Program-made: the position numbers and the translations under genes
Notes under the pieces: model-generated
The model's database searches: none
Seen by the model: the letters and a program-made list of their open reading frames with translations, nothing else
Told to the model about the DNA's origin: nothing
Part shown: positions 5,265-12,917 of the stretch, piece by piece
Layout: the number at the start of each line of letters is the position of its first letter
Numbering within the stretch: the first letter of the stretch is position 1
From: a virus
Length of the DNA: 28,920 nt
Direction: 5' to 3' (one strand)
Virus record (IMG/VR): IMGVR_UViG_3300008627_000040
Location: 1-28,920 of that record

Positions 5265-5858
5265 TTATGCGGTTTCAAATTGTTCTGCAACGATTTCACC
5301 CATACCATACCGATGCCACTTTTCAATAACAACTTCCAGTTCATCAGCATAATCATTGTATTCGGCGGTATCTCGATTGTCCTCAAGTGCGAGGTTTCTG
5401 TATCGTTGTACTGTCCCTCGTCCTACACGAACAAATGAAGTGACCAACCAAGAAAATCCATTCCAAGTTGACTCATACCGAGGCGGATTTCCAAACTCAG
5501 CAGTAAAAGCTTTCGGATAAATTTTCTCTGTAGTCCAAGAAGAAACCATCCACTTTCCGCCAGTCCAGAGATAACCAAACTCTAGATGGCTGTTGTCCAT
5601 CATGTATAACTCAAACTCTTCCATAGAATCAAACATTTCAGGTTCTTCGTTATGAACCGAACCTTCTAATGATTCTTTTAGATTTTCACTCAAACTTGAA
5701 TAGTAACCCCCGACTGAAACAGCCAGAGCTCTCTCGTCTGAATTGTAGTGTTCCAAAAGGGTCATACCGACACCTGTCTCATATCCATCGTAATGAACAT
5801 AAGAACTTACGATTGAACCATCACTTCTCAAATACCCAACAACAGAATTAGTACTCAT
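5265..5858 (-). CDS. Conserved-type phage hypothetical protein, 197 aa
   Basis: Begins MSTNSVVGYLRSDGSIVSSY and continues HYDGYETGVGMTLLEHYNSD, a layout I associate with uncharacterised proteins of T4-like phages. A middle region is rich in Glu and aromatics (EEFELYMMDNSHLEFGYLW) and a C-terminal helix follows. No catalytic motif, signal or membrane span is seen. It has one of the best ribosome binding sites in the accessory region (TAAGGAGAT before ATG), whose TAA is the stop of the upstream micropeptide. Function unknown. Confidence 0.7.
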   Translation of the reverse strand: MSTNSVVGYLRSDGSIVSSYVHYDGYETGVGMTLLEHYNSDERALAVSVGGYYSSLSENLKESLEGSVHNEEPEMFDSMEEFELYMMDNSHLEFGYLWTGGKWMVSSWTTEKIYPKAFTAEFGNPPRYESTWNGFSWLVTSFVRVGRGTVQRYRNLALEDNRDTAEYNDYADELEVVIEKWHRYGMGEIVAEQFETA

Positions 5859-5867
5859 ATTATCTCC

Positions 5868-5975
5868 TTAAAGGGAAAAAAACATTACGAAATTAATATA
5901 CAGAACAATCGCACTGACTGCCCATCCACTCACACAAAGAACACATTCACGAATCACTTCTTTTTCCATAATCAT
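5868..5975 (-). CDS. Single-span micropeptide, 33-35 aa
   Basis: ATG codons at 5975 and 5969 are both in frame. From 5969 the product begins MEKEVIRECVLCVSGWAVSA and continues with a hydrophobic IVLYINFVMFF to a TAA stop at 5868. It has a charged N-terminus and one membrane span. It is the first frame after promoter P3, and its stop is embedded in the strong ribosome binding site of the next gene, which suggests translational coupling. No good ribosome binding site precedes it and no family is recognised, so confidence is moderate. Confidence 0.5.
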   Translation of the reverse strand: MIMEKEVIRECVLCVSGWAVSAIVLYINFVMFFSL

Positions 5976-6011
5976 TTTTAGGAAAGGGGGTTCTCATTCA
6001 CTCACACTTAT

Positions 6012-6040
6012 ATAATATCAAACTGAACTCATGATGTCAA
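6012..6040 (-). promoter_or_regulatory. Strong sigma70-type promoter (P3)
   Basis: TTGACA (6035-6040), a 17-bp spacer and TATTAT (6012-6017) on the minus strand, preceded by an A-tract. It begins right after the stop of the gene ending at 6050 and heads the lysis/SET/tRNA module. The leader TATAAGTGTG...AATGAGAACCCCC closely resembles that after P1. Confidence 0.87.
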
Positions 6041-6049
6041 GTTTTTTTC

Positions 6050-6388
6050 TCAACTTTTTTGCATATTAATCATCATCATCAACCCACGACCAGCTTCTAT
6101 TGCAGTATCTACAATCCAATCAAGATTTTCTTCGTCATAATTCCATTTCCCTTTGACATATTCCACCAGTTCATCATATTCTGCATCTGACAAATCTTCT
6201 ATCTCTGGAAGAACCTCTTCAATATCATCTACCGCCTCAAAGAGTTTTTTTACAGGGTCAATAAAATGTCTTGCATCACTCCATGACATTTCACCATCTG
6301 CTTTTGCCTTTCCAACTGCTTCTACAAACGAGAATACAAAATCAATAATATCTCTCGTTTCTTCTATACCTTTTTTTTCTTCAGCCAT
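6050..6388 (-). CDS. Acidic hypothetical protein, 112 aa
   Basis: A 112-residue acidic, mostly helical protein (MAEEKKGIEETRDIIDFVFS...). It includes the segment FIDPVKKLFEAVDDIEEVLP and ends GRGLMMMINMQKS. The pattern is that of conserved small proteins in marine T4-like phages with no assigned role. Its start overlaps the 3' end of the deformylase gene by 8 nt, making it the last gene of the gp55-gp47-gp46 operon. Its stop lies 10 nt upstream of promoter P3. No membrane span or catalytic motif is visible. Confidence 0.7.
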   Translation of the reverse strand: MAEEKKGIEETRDIIDFVFSFVEAVGKAKADGEMSWSDARHFIDPVKKLFEAVDDIEEVLPEIEDLSDAEYDELVEYVKGKWNYDEENLDWIVDTAIEAGRGLMMMINMQKS

Positions 6389-6908
6389 TTCTTTGTTTCC
6401 TTTCTGCTTTGCGTTTTAAGATTTTGCGTTTCTTCATTGCGGATTTCAGTTTGAAATCCGATACATTATCTATAAAAAGTTCACCTTCCATATGTTCCAT
6501 TTCGTGTTGGAAGATGATGGACAACAAACCACGAAAAGTTCCAAGTTGTTCTGTTCCATCTTTGAGTTGAAATTTGGTTCCGATAGTCTCGGCCCTCAAA
6601 ATAGGCATAAAAAGATAAGGAAAAGAAAGACAACCCTCTTTTTCATAAATCTCTTCGTCACTCCATTCTACAATTTCTGGATTGAATACCACCATAGGAT
6701 CACCATCAGAAATCATTGCAAAGGCTTTGATAGGCAAACCAATCTGATTAGCAGATAATCCAATGCCATTATAATGAAACATATTATCAATCAAACGTTT
6801 CTCAAATTTGTCTGAGTCTTCGTGTGGATTGTTAAAATCAAAACGATGTGGAACCTCTCGCAAAAAAGGGTCTTTTTCATCTATCAAAGGCACAATCAAA
6901 TCATTCAT
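6381..6908 (-). CDS. Peptide deformylase
   Basis: A 175-residue enzyme with all three family motifs: GIGLSANQIG (48-57; family GxGLAAxQ), EGCLS (91-95, metal-binding Cys93) and HEMEH (135-139, metal-binding histidines with Glu136). It removes the N-formyl group from nascent peptides. Phage-encoded deformylases are known from marine cyanophages; the usual idea is adapted processing during heavy phage protein synthesis. It has a basic C-terminal tail (MKKRKILKRKAERKQRNG), unlike minimal viral versions. Its start overlaps the gp46 stop (ATGA-type). Confidence 0.93.
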   Translation of the reverse strand: MNDLIVPLIDEKDPFLREVPHRFDFNNPHEDSDKFEKRLIDNMFHYNGIGLSANQIGLPIKAFAMISDGDPMVVFNPEIVEWSDEEIYEKEGCLSFPYLFMPILRAETIGTKFQLKDGTEQLGTFRGLLSIIFQHEMEHMEGELFIDNVSDFKLKSAMKKRKILKRKAERKQRNG

Positions 6909-8623
6909 ATTGTTCCTATTTTGCTAAAGTTTTTTTCCTTCACAAACTTAATCGTGTTGAGGAACTTATCATAAAGGATTTCTCCTTTGTGTGAAATCAC
7001 GAACACATTGGTATTTTCATCCATCGTATTAATAATTTTGAGGAATGCATCTGTTCCATCTGCATCAAGAGAAGAATCAAACACTTCATCCATAATGAGC
7101 AAATTGGTGTTGATACTATTTTTGAGTTTTGCAACCTGACGCCATGTGAACAGAAGTGCAAGATCAATCCTCATCTTCTCTCCTTCTGAAAAAGATGAAT
7201 AGGTAAACACATCACGATATTGAGAGCGAATTGTTTCGTTGAAGTTTTCGTCAATTGAAAAGTTAATGAGGAAATCAAGTTCGTTCAGGTACTTATTCAC
7301 ATATCTGTTGATAATCGGTACATACTGTTTGATAATTTTTGTCTTGATTCCTGTGTCACGCAGAAGTTCATGTGCGTAGTCGTAGAGTTGTTTCTGTTCA
7401 GTCAACTTAGCATAATCCTGCAAACATTCTTCAAGATTCTGTTGTAATAATTTTAACTCATCCTTCTCTGTATTGTCAAGTTTTTTCTTGTCTTTAAGTT
7501 TTACAATCTCACTTGTGGTTTTCTCTATATTTTCGTCCAATGAACTGATGTAAGATTGTAGGGCTGCAACTTTCTTGTTTTTTTCTACTATTGACTGACC
7601 AATCTCTTGAAATTCACGCAAAGTTTGTTCTAAAGAATCTATTTCTGATTGTATGTCATCAATAGCAGTGTCGTATTTCTTTGATTGGTCCATCAATTGT
7701 GAATTTCGTGTCTTTTTAAATCTTGCATCAATAGGTTGTTCACATACTGGACAGTCATCATTCTTGGTAAAAAATTCTCGTTGTTTATCCACTTCTGACT
7801 TCTTTGTGCCAATCTTGTTTTGAACCTTGTTGTATTCTTTGGTCTTCTTTTTGACAGTATCCTCATTTGTCAATTTCTCTCCCAGAGTTCCTATCTCTAC
7901 CTGAAGTGCCGCTACTGTATCAGTTTCTTCATTGATTGTCTTTCTGTAATTCTCAATATCTTTTTCTTTTTGTGATATGACTGTCTCATTGTCTACCTTG
8001 AGTCGTTCAATATAATCTTCTTGAATCTTAATCTTTTGATTATACAGTCCCTTCTCTACTTCAAGAGTTCCCAAGTCATCTTTCAACTCCAAGTTCTTTT
8101 TCTTGAGAACAGTATTCATCGTTGAGAATATTTGTATGTCAAGCAAGTCCTCGACAATCGCTCGTCTGTCTGATTGTTTGAGTTGCATAAATGGCTCAAA
8201 ACTAGAACTTCCGAGCAAAACAATTTGAGTGAACGATTTGTAGTTCAGTTTGAGAATGACCTTTTCTAGATACTCTTGATAATCTCTGTTATTTGCCAGT
8301 TGGTCAATCAACTTACCATTCAGATGAATCTCAAATAAATTTGGTTTCACACCTCTGCGAACCAGAAATTCCTTTTTACCAATTGCAAACTCAATCTCTA
8401 CCAACAAACCTTTTTCGTTGATTGTATTAATCAACTGGGCTTTATTGATATTTCGGAATGACTTTCCGAAAAGTGCAAAAGTCAATGCATCTAAAATTGT
8501 TGACTTCCCAGAACCATTCTCTCCAATGATGAGAGTTGTTGGTGACCTGTCAAAAAAGACAGTTGTTGGATTATCTCCTGTTGACAGGAAATTGGACCAA
8601 GAGATTTTTCTAAATGTAATCAT
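6905..8623 (-). CDS. 46: gp46-like recombination endonuclease subunit (SbcC/Rad50 family)
   Basis: A 572-residue SMC-like ATPase. Walker A GENGSGKST is at 34-42 and two long coiled-coil arms flank the zinc-hook motif CPVC (291-294). The ABC signature SFSEGEKMR is at about 477-485 and Walker B LLIMDEVFD at 508-516. Its length is close to T4 gp46. With gp47 it forms the nuclease that resects DNA ends for recombination-dependent replication and aids host DNA degradation. The start overlaps the stop of the preceding small gene (ATGA). Confidence 0.95.
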   Translation of the reverse strand: MITFRKISWSNFLSTGDNPTTVFFDRSPTTLIIGENGSGKSTILDALTFALFGKSFRNINKAQLINTINEKGLLVEIEFAIGKKEFLVRRGVKPNLFEIHLNGKLIDQLANNRDYQEYLEKVILKLNYKSFTQIVLLGSSSFEPFMQLKQSDRRAIVEDLLDIQIFSTMNTVLKKKNLELKDDLGTLEVEKGLYNQKIKIQEDYIERLKVDNETVISQKEKDIENYRKTINEETDTVAALQVEIGTLGEKLTNEDTVKKKTKEYNKVQNKIGTKKSEVDKQREFFTKNDDCPVCEQPIDARFKKTRNSQLMDQSKKYDTAIDDIQSEIDSLEQTLREFQEIGQSIVEKNKKVAALQSYISSLDENIEKTTSEIVKLKDKKKLDNTEKDELKLLQQNLEECLQDYAKLTEQKQLYDYAHELLRDTGIKTKIIKQYVPIINRYVNKYLNELDFLINFSIDENFNETIRSQYRDVFTYSSFSEGEKMRIDLALLFTWRQVAKLKNSINTNLLIMDEVFDSSLDADGTDAFLKIINTMDENTNVFVISHKGEILYDKFLNTIKFVKEKNFSKIGTI

Positions 8624-8844
8624 TCTGTTTCATTCAATATTTGTGGTTTAGTTCCGTCTTCAAACTGATAATCGGATTCTTTGATTTTGTTCTCTAACAC
8701 CTTGAGAATGAAATCATTGAGTGTCATTTTGTGTTCATGAGCTGCAAGTGTCAATTGCACGATTGTTTTGTCATCCAGAGCAAGTTCTACATCTACTGTT
8801 TCTCTTTCCATTTTTTCTCTCAATTCGTGGTGGTCGTGTAACAT
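8620..8844 (-). CDS. Ribbon-helix-helix-like small protein
   Basis: A 74-residue protein with a strand VDVELALDD followed by two helices (TIVQLTLAAHEHK; LNDFILKVLENKI). This layout is typical of ribbon-helix-helix DNA-binding proteins (MetJ/Arc type). The assignment is from pattern only. It sits between gp47 and gp46 and overlaps gp46 by ATGA. If the fold is right, it could act as a regulator dimer or a small gp46/47 accessory protein. The 44-nt gap to gp47 contains only a purine-rich ribosome binding site (AAGGAAAA). Confidence 0.65.
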   Translation of the reverse strand: MLHDHHELREKMERETVDVELALDDKTIVQLTLAAHEHKMTLNDFILKVLENKIKESDYQFEDGTKPQILNETE

Positions 8845-8888
8845 ATTTTCCTTTATAATGTTTGTTTATCTGAATCCATATTGTCTAT

Positions 8889-9947
8889 TCATACTGTCTC
8901 CACTGTCAATGCTTCATTATAAAGATCTTGCATTAATTTATTCAGTTCACTCTTATTGGAAATTTGTAAACTGTCTACACAATTCTCAATCACACTCATC
9001 GTATCTTCTACATCTTCCATGCTCTCTAAATCTTCACCCAAATCCTCAATGTCAAAAAGATTGTCTATGATTGAAATATTACCTACTCCAACCTTGATAA
9101 GACCATCCATCAGAGCCTCAAACATATATTGATTAGTCTTATTCTTAATGATAATTTTGACATAACAATTTTTGTACTTTGATAAGTCCTGTTCTGGTTC
9201 TTTACCATCAGTATCATCATAATAAATCTTGTGAAACATAGAAAAAGGATTTGGTATAAACTCTGTATCCAATGTTTCTGTATCAAAGATGTGAAAACCT
9301 CGTTGATCATTATAATCTGTCCATGTTATTTCGTAAGGGTTTCCAAGATAATGAATATTACCTGTGATAGAATGGTGATGAAAATGTCCACTGAATACCT
9401 TACGATAGGCCTTGAATAAAGATTGAGAAAATCCTTCTGTACATATGGAACCTTTATTGTGTTCAATTCCTTCTAGATGCAAATGTCCAAACACAACTGG
9501 ACATCTTGACTTTTCAAGTAACGACATTGATTGTTCAAGATTATCTTCACATATCCAAGGAAGAATCAGGCTTTCTATATTTCCCAACTTCACAACTGAT
9601 GGGTCTGAATAAATTGTTACATTATCCATTCCCTTTGTCAATTCTTCTATAGAATTTATTTTGAGAGAATTCTTAAAAAATGAATCGTGATTACCAACAA
9701 TAATTTTAATATTTCCACCCATTTCTTCAAGAGGGCGAAAAAACATCTCTTTCCATGAATTGAGAGTTCTATAATTGATAAATTTTCGTCTATCAAACAT
9801 ATCACCCAAATGAATTATATCAGTAATTCCTCTTTCTTTTAAAGTAGGAAAAAATACATTTTCATAAAACTTTTGAAAGAAGTTTGCGAATATAAGACTG
9901 TCATTTCTTGCACCAGCGTGTGTGTCCGTTATAAGTGCATATTTCAT
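8889..9947 (-). CDS. 47: gp47-like recombination endonuclease subunit (SbcD/Mre11 family)
   Basis: A 352-residue metallophosphoesterase nuclease. The motifs run in order: DTH (8-10), GDMFD with Asp49, GNHD (85-88), GHLH (154-157) and GHFHHH (187-192). These are the metal ligands of the Mre11 family. It pairs with gp46 as nuclease and ATPase. The start overlaps the gp55 stop (ATGA), so translation of the sigma factor and this nuclease is likely coupled. The C-terminal region is acidic (EDLGEDLESMEDVEDTM), probably a gp46-binding or regulatory tail. Confidence 0.95.
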   Translation of the reverse strand: MKYALITDTHAGARNDSLIFANFFQKFYENVFFPTLKERGITDIIHLGDMFDRRKFINYRTLNSWKEMFFRPLEEMGGNIKIIVGNHDSFFKNSLKINSIEELTKGMDNVTIYSDPSVVKLGNIESLILPWICEDNLEQSMSLLEKSRCPVVFGHLHLEGIEHNKGSICTEGFSQSLFKAYRKVFSGHFHHHSITGNIHYLGNPYEITWTDYNDQRGFHIFDTETLDTEFIPNPFSMFHKIYYDDTDGKEPEQDLSKYKNCYVKIIIKNKTNQYMFEALMDGLIKVGVGNISIIDNLFDIEDLGEDLESMEDVEDTMSVIENCVDSLQISNKSELNKLMQDLYNEALTVETV

Positions 9948-10540
9948 GCAGGAAGTTCCTCGTTGAGATAGGTTGTTAAAGGAGACAATTTTGTTATTTT
10001 TGAATCTGAAATTTCTTTGGCCCTTTTCTTTTTCCTTTTCTTCTCTTCAAAAGTAAAAATAAAATCATATATTGTAGCACGTTTATCTGTCGTGAGAGGT
10101 GAGGCTCCAGTTGAAATAAAATCTTCTGACCCCATAGAACTAGTATCAGAATTATCTTCCAACGAATCAAATTCATTCATCGTCTTGTACTTGATGTACA
10201 ACTGTTTCTTTTCTTTCTCTATTCTCCGTAAAAATGCGTAATAAATGATTTGAGTGAAGTATGCGAAAGGGTTTTGTGATTTCTCTGGATTAAAATTGTT
10301 CGCATACATGACACAATTTTCTATCCCATCACTTACCATTTCTTCACGAAATGCATAATTGATAAAATTTGGACGATGTGATAATTTCTCTGCAATTTTC
10401 AAAAAACATTCTCCTGCATAATCTGGGATTGGTGGTGGCTCAATATCATTATCTTTAGCAACTAGATATTGTTCACGATATTCACTCATAACCTCAAGGA
10501 GTTTAGAATTATCAACATAATGTTGTTTTTTTCTTGGCAC
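9944..10540 (-). CDS. 55: gp55-like late-transcription sigma factor
   Basis: A 198-residue protein from a GTG start at 10540 with AAGGAA upstream. The core DGIENCVMYANNFNPEKSQN (71-90) and PFAYFTQIIYYAFLRRIEKE (91-110) is the conserved sigma-2-like region of T4 gp55, which recognises TATAAATA late promoters with host RNA polymerase core. A basic stretch (EEKKRKKKRAKE) and the tail LTTYLNEELPA follow; the tail is in the position of the clamp-binding end of gp55. The TATAAATA sites in this window fit its presence. Confidence 0.93.
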   Translation of the reverse strand: MPRKKQHYVDNSKLLEVMSEYREQYLVAKDNDIEPPPIPDYAGECFLKIAEKLSHRPNFINYAFREEMVSDGIENCVMYANNFNPEKSQNPFAYFTQIIYYAFLRRIEKEKKQLYIKYKTMNEFDSLEDNSDTSSMGSEDFISTGASPLTTDKRATIYDFIFTFEEKKRKKKRAKEISDSKITKLSPLTTYLNEELPA

Positions 10541-10574
10541 TGGGTTCCTTTCATAAGTTTAATCATACAATACC

Positions 10575-10603
10575 ATTATACATGTTTATGAACCAAATGT
10601 CAA
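10575..10603 (-). promoter_or_regulatory. Sigma70-type promoter for the gp55 operon (P4)
   Basis: Minus strand: TTGACA (10598-10603), a 17-bp spacer and TATAAT (10575-10580), both hexamers perfect consensus. The leader to the gp55 GTG start is about 28 nt. It would be read by unmodified host polymerase, placing gp55, gp47, gp46 and deformylase in early or middle expression. Confidence 0.9.
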
Positions 10604-10617
10604 GTATGTTTTTTCTC

Positions 10618-10645
10618 TTGACATTTGTGCCACAGATGATATAAT
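10618..10645 (+). promoter_or_regulatory. Divergent sigma70-type promoter, antisense to the late block (P5)
   Basis: Plus strand: TTGACA (10618-10623), a 16-bp spacer and TATAAT (10640-10645). It points rightward into the Sm-like and uvsW genes, which are on the other strand; there is no plus-strand gene downstream for over 13 kb. A perfect dyad, AAGACT-GT-AGTCTT (10646-10659), overlaps the expected start site. Confidence 0.7.
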
Positions 10646-10686
10646 AAGACTGTAGTCTTTAAGAATAATAGTATATACAGAGAATA

Positions 10687-11022
10687 TTAGTTAATCATCA
10701 TGTTCTTGAGCATCTCTTCTGATACGAAATCCTCTTGATGTTCATTCACTTCTTTTAGAATATCATCATAAATTTCACTCATCTTCTTTGAAAGAGAGGC
10801 CATGGTGACGATGTATTTGGCGGATACAGGAATGGAATTGTCTTCTGTAAAGGGAATCCATTTGGTAAAACGAACGCCATCTTCACCTTCTTCGTCTAGG
10901 ATGTGAGATATTTTGATTGGGTGTTTGAAATGGAAAAATCCTTCTTTTGGTTTTTCTAAAATTGTAAGAAGTTCATCTCCTGTAGAAAGTTTGACATATT
11001 TAATATTTGGACCCATATTCAT
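10687..11022 (-). CDS. Sm/Hfq-like small protein, paralogue 2
   Basis: A 111-residue protein: MNMGPNIKYVKLSTGDELLT, then FFHFKHPIKISHIL, then RFTKWIPFTEDNSIPVSAKY. This repeats the 'K(L)xTGeE...P...W(I/M)...I' strand pattern of the gene at 3806-4081, suggesting the two are distant paralogues with an Sm-like barrel (inference). Unlike the other, it has a helical acidic C-terminus (about residues 75-111, KKMSEIYDDILKEVNEHQED). The start overlaps the uvsW stop (ATGA); an ATG two codons later is equally possible. It is the last gene before the promoter gap. Confidence 0.65.
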   Translation of the reverse strand: MNMGPNIKYVKLSTGDELLTILEKPKEGFFHFKHPIKISHILDEEGEDGVRFTKWIPFTEDNSIPVSAKYIVTMASLSKKMSEIYDDILKEVNEHQEDFVSEEMLKNMMIN

Positions 11023-12479
11023 CCTTTGATTGGTATGGTGTATATGTGATATGGAAATTGTTCTGAACTATAAATCTTTACTCTTTCCATAAAGTGATTG
11101 AGAGTATAGTTTTTCCTCTCTTTAAATGTTAGGTCATCTGCGATGTCGTAAAGTGAAGCTGTTGTCTTTGTATCTGATTTTCGCAGGCCTCTTCCTATTG
11201 ATTGTAAATTTCTTATACGTGATTTAGAAGGAGAAGCGAAAATGATGTTATGAAGATTCTTAATATCGATTCCTGTAGAGTATACACCATAGCTAGCACA
11301 AATGACTGCATCTTTTTCAGTTTCAATAATAGACCTGACCTGTTCTCTTGATTCTGCATCAGTACCACCATATACAAAGAATACTTTTCTTGAGTTGTCC
11401 AGTTTATCTTGCAACATATCATACAAAATGTTGCCGTGTTTTTCTACTAATTGAAATAATACGAGTGAATTACCTTTCAATCCGTCTACTAGGTTACAAA
11501 TATACTTATTTCTTTCAGGATGACTCACCAAAAAATCAATCTCTTCTTGATAGTTCAGTTTTGATACAATCATAGCCGATTCTTTGGAGTACTTCAGAAC
11601 TAGACATCGAATGTTTATTTCTGAAAGTGTCTTTTTCTTGATAAGTTCTTTTGTTGACGTAACCTTTTTTACTGGTCCGAAAAGTCCTGTGAGAATCAAC
11701 TTGTGTACCTCTATTTCGTCTAATGTTCCTGTTGTCCCAATACGATAAGGAGCATTCACTAGGTTTTTCATTATTTTTGTAAGTGACTTTGCTTTATACA
11801 AATGTGCTTCGTCACCAACTACCACCTCAAAATCATTAAAGAAAGATTTTTCAAGTTCGTATAATGATTGCCAAGTTGAGATGATTACTTCCTTGTTTGT
11901 CTCCTTCTCCTGTCCACCATAGATTTGATGAACATGATTCTTTACATTAAAATCTTTGTCTGAATAAACATCAAAATCAGAATACATTTGATACACAAGT
12001 GACAGAGTAGGTACAATTATCAACATCTTTCTTGGAAAATAATATCGCATCAAGTAATAGATGATGAGTGATTTTCCAGAAGCTGTGGGTGATAGTAAAA
12101 GACATCTTCGTTGGTCTATTGCATATCGTATTGCATTACTCTGATAGTCTCTCAATTTATATTCACAAGGAAATGATGTGAGAAACTGAAAATAATCTTC
12201 GTTTGCAATTTGTTGATATTTAGATACAGTATAGTCTTTTATTCTGTATTCTCTATCATTTGCAAATCTATAAATCTCCTGTTTTAGTCCTGTATAAATC
12301 TTTCCACTATCGTAATTAAAAAGATAAACATATCCATCCCATTTCTTCGCACGAAACATAGGCATGAATTGATAGTTATTTGGCCGAAAACGAAAATAAT
12401 GATTCAGTTCCATCTTTAGAGATGGTTCACACGAAATCTGAATATAGACATTATCAACAGGATTGATTTCTAGTTCCAT
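11019..12479 (-). CDS. uvsW: UvsW-like recombination helicase
   Basis: A 486-residue superfamily 2 helicase from ATG at 12479, three bases beyond the uvsY stop; a longer frame to 12512 would run into uvsY and lacks a ribosome binding site. Motif I PTASGKS is at 131-137, DEAH at 223-226, GTTGT at 248-252 and motif VI QSIGRGLRKS at 426-435. The N-terminal 100 residues (FRPNNYQFMPMFRAKKWDGY) match the double-wing domain of UvsW. In T4 this ATP-dependent translocase unwinds R-loops and branched DNA and switches origin to recombination-dependent replication. Length is near the T4 value. Confidence 0.93.
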   Translation of the reverse strand: MELEINPVDNVYIQISCEPSLKMELNHYFRFRPNNYQFMPMFRAKKWDGYVYLFNYDSGKIYTGLKQEIYRFANDREYRIKDYTVSKYQQIANEDYFQFLTSFPCEYKLRDYQSNAIRYAIDQRRCLLLSPTASGKSLIIYYLMRYYFPRKMLIIVPTLSLVYQMYSDFDVYSDKDFNVKNHVHQIYGGQEKETNKEVIISTWQSLYELEKSFFNDFEVVVGDEAHLYKAKSLTKIMKNLVNAPYRIGTTGTLDEIEVHKLILTGLFGPVKKVTSTKELIKKKTLSEINIRCLVLKYSKESAMIVSKLNYQEEIDFLVSHPERNKYICNLVDGLKGNSLVLFQLVEKHGNILYDMLQDKLDNSRKVFFVYGGTDAESREQVRSIIETEKDAVICASYGVYSTGIDIKNLHNIIFASPSKSRIRNLQSIGRGLRKSDTKTTASLYDIADDLTFKERKNYTLNHFMERVKIYSSEQFPYHIYTIPIKG

Positions 12480-12481
12480 TA

Positions 12482-12901
12482 TTATCCAAGTCCGGCAACA
12501 AACTTCCTCCAATTTATTGCGTTGTTGATATGGAAACTTCGGTTCTCAATGATTGATAATACCTTACTCAAATACTCTACTTTCGCTTCCTGCTCGTTAA
12601 GAATCTTTTCTGCTTTTTGTAATGGTTCATCGGCAGCAACATAATACTTTTCAAGTTCCGTCTTGGATAGTCGTATGTTGTGTTCTGGGCCTTTACCATT
12701 TTTAGAAATCACAACTTCCCATCTTTGTTGAAACAACACCTTCCAGTGTGTCTTCAAATCAGAAAGTTTGCGTTTTTCTTTACTATAAATGTTTAAATAT
12801 TTCTGATGAAGATTGGGTATCTTCAACGATTCATTATCTAAATTTGTGTCATCAATATGGGAATCATTCTCCCACATTGTCATTATTTCATCAATTGTCA
12901 T
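12482..12901 (-). CDS. uvsY: UvsY-like recombination mediator
   Basis: A 139-residue protein, nearly the T4 UvsY length, encoded directly before uvsW as in T4. The N-terminal MTIDEIMTMWENDSHIDDTN, the central basic helix segment (SKEKRKLSDLKTHWKVLFQQ) and the C-terminal SFHINNAINWRKFVAGLG fit the family layout. UvsY loads UvsX recombinase onto SSB-coated single-stranded DNA. uvsX itself is not in this window. Identification rests on size, position and weak motif similarity. Confidence 0.82.
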   Translation of the reverse strand: MTIDEIMTMWENDSHIDDTNLDNESLKIPNLHQKYLNIYSKEKRKLSDLKTHWKVLFQQRWEVVISKNGKGPEHNIRLSKTELEKYYVAADEPLQKAEKILNEQEAKVEYLSKVLSIIENRSFHINNAINWRKFVAGLG

Positions 12902-12917
12902 AAATTATATAGTTAGT

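Noticed and set aside
7450-7479. Promoter-like TTGACA-18 bp-TAAAAT with an A-tract on the minus strand
   Set aside because: It lies inside the gp46 coiled-coil coding region, where Lys/Asp/Thr codons create these hexamers. The spacer is 18 bp and no gene starts just downstream.
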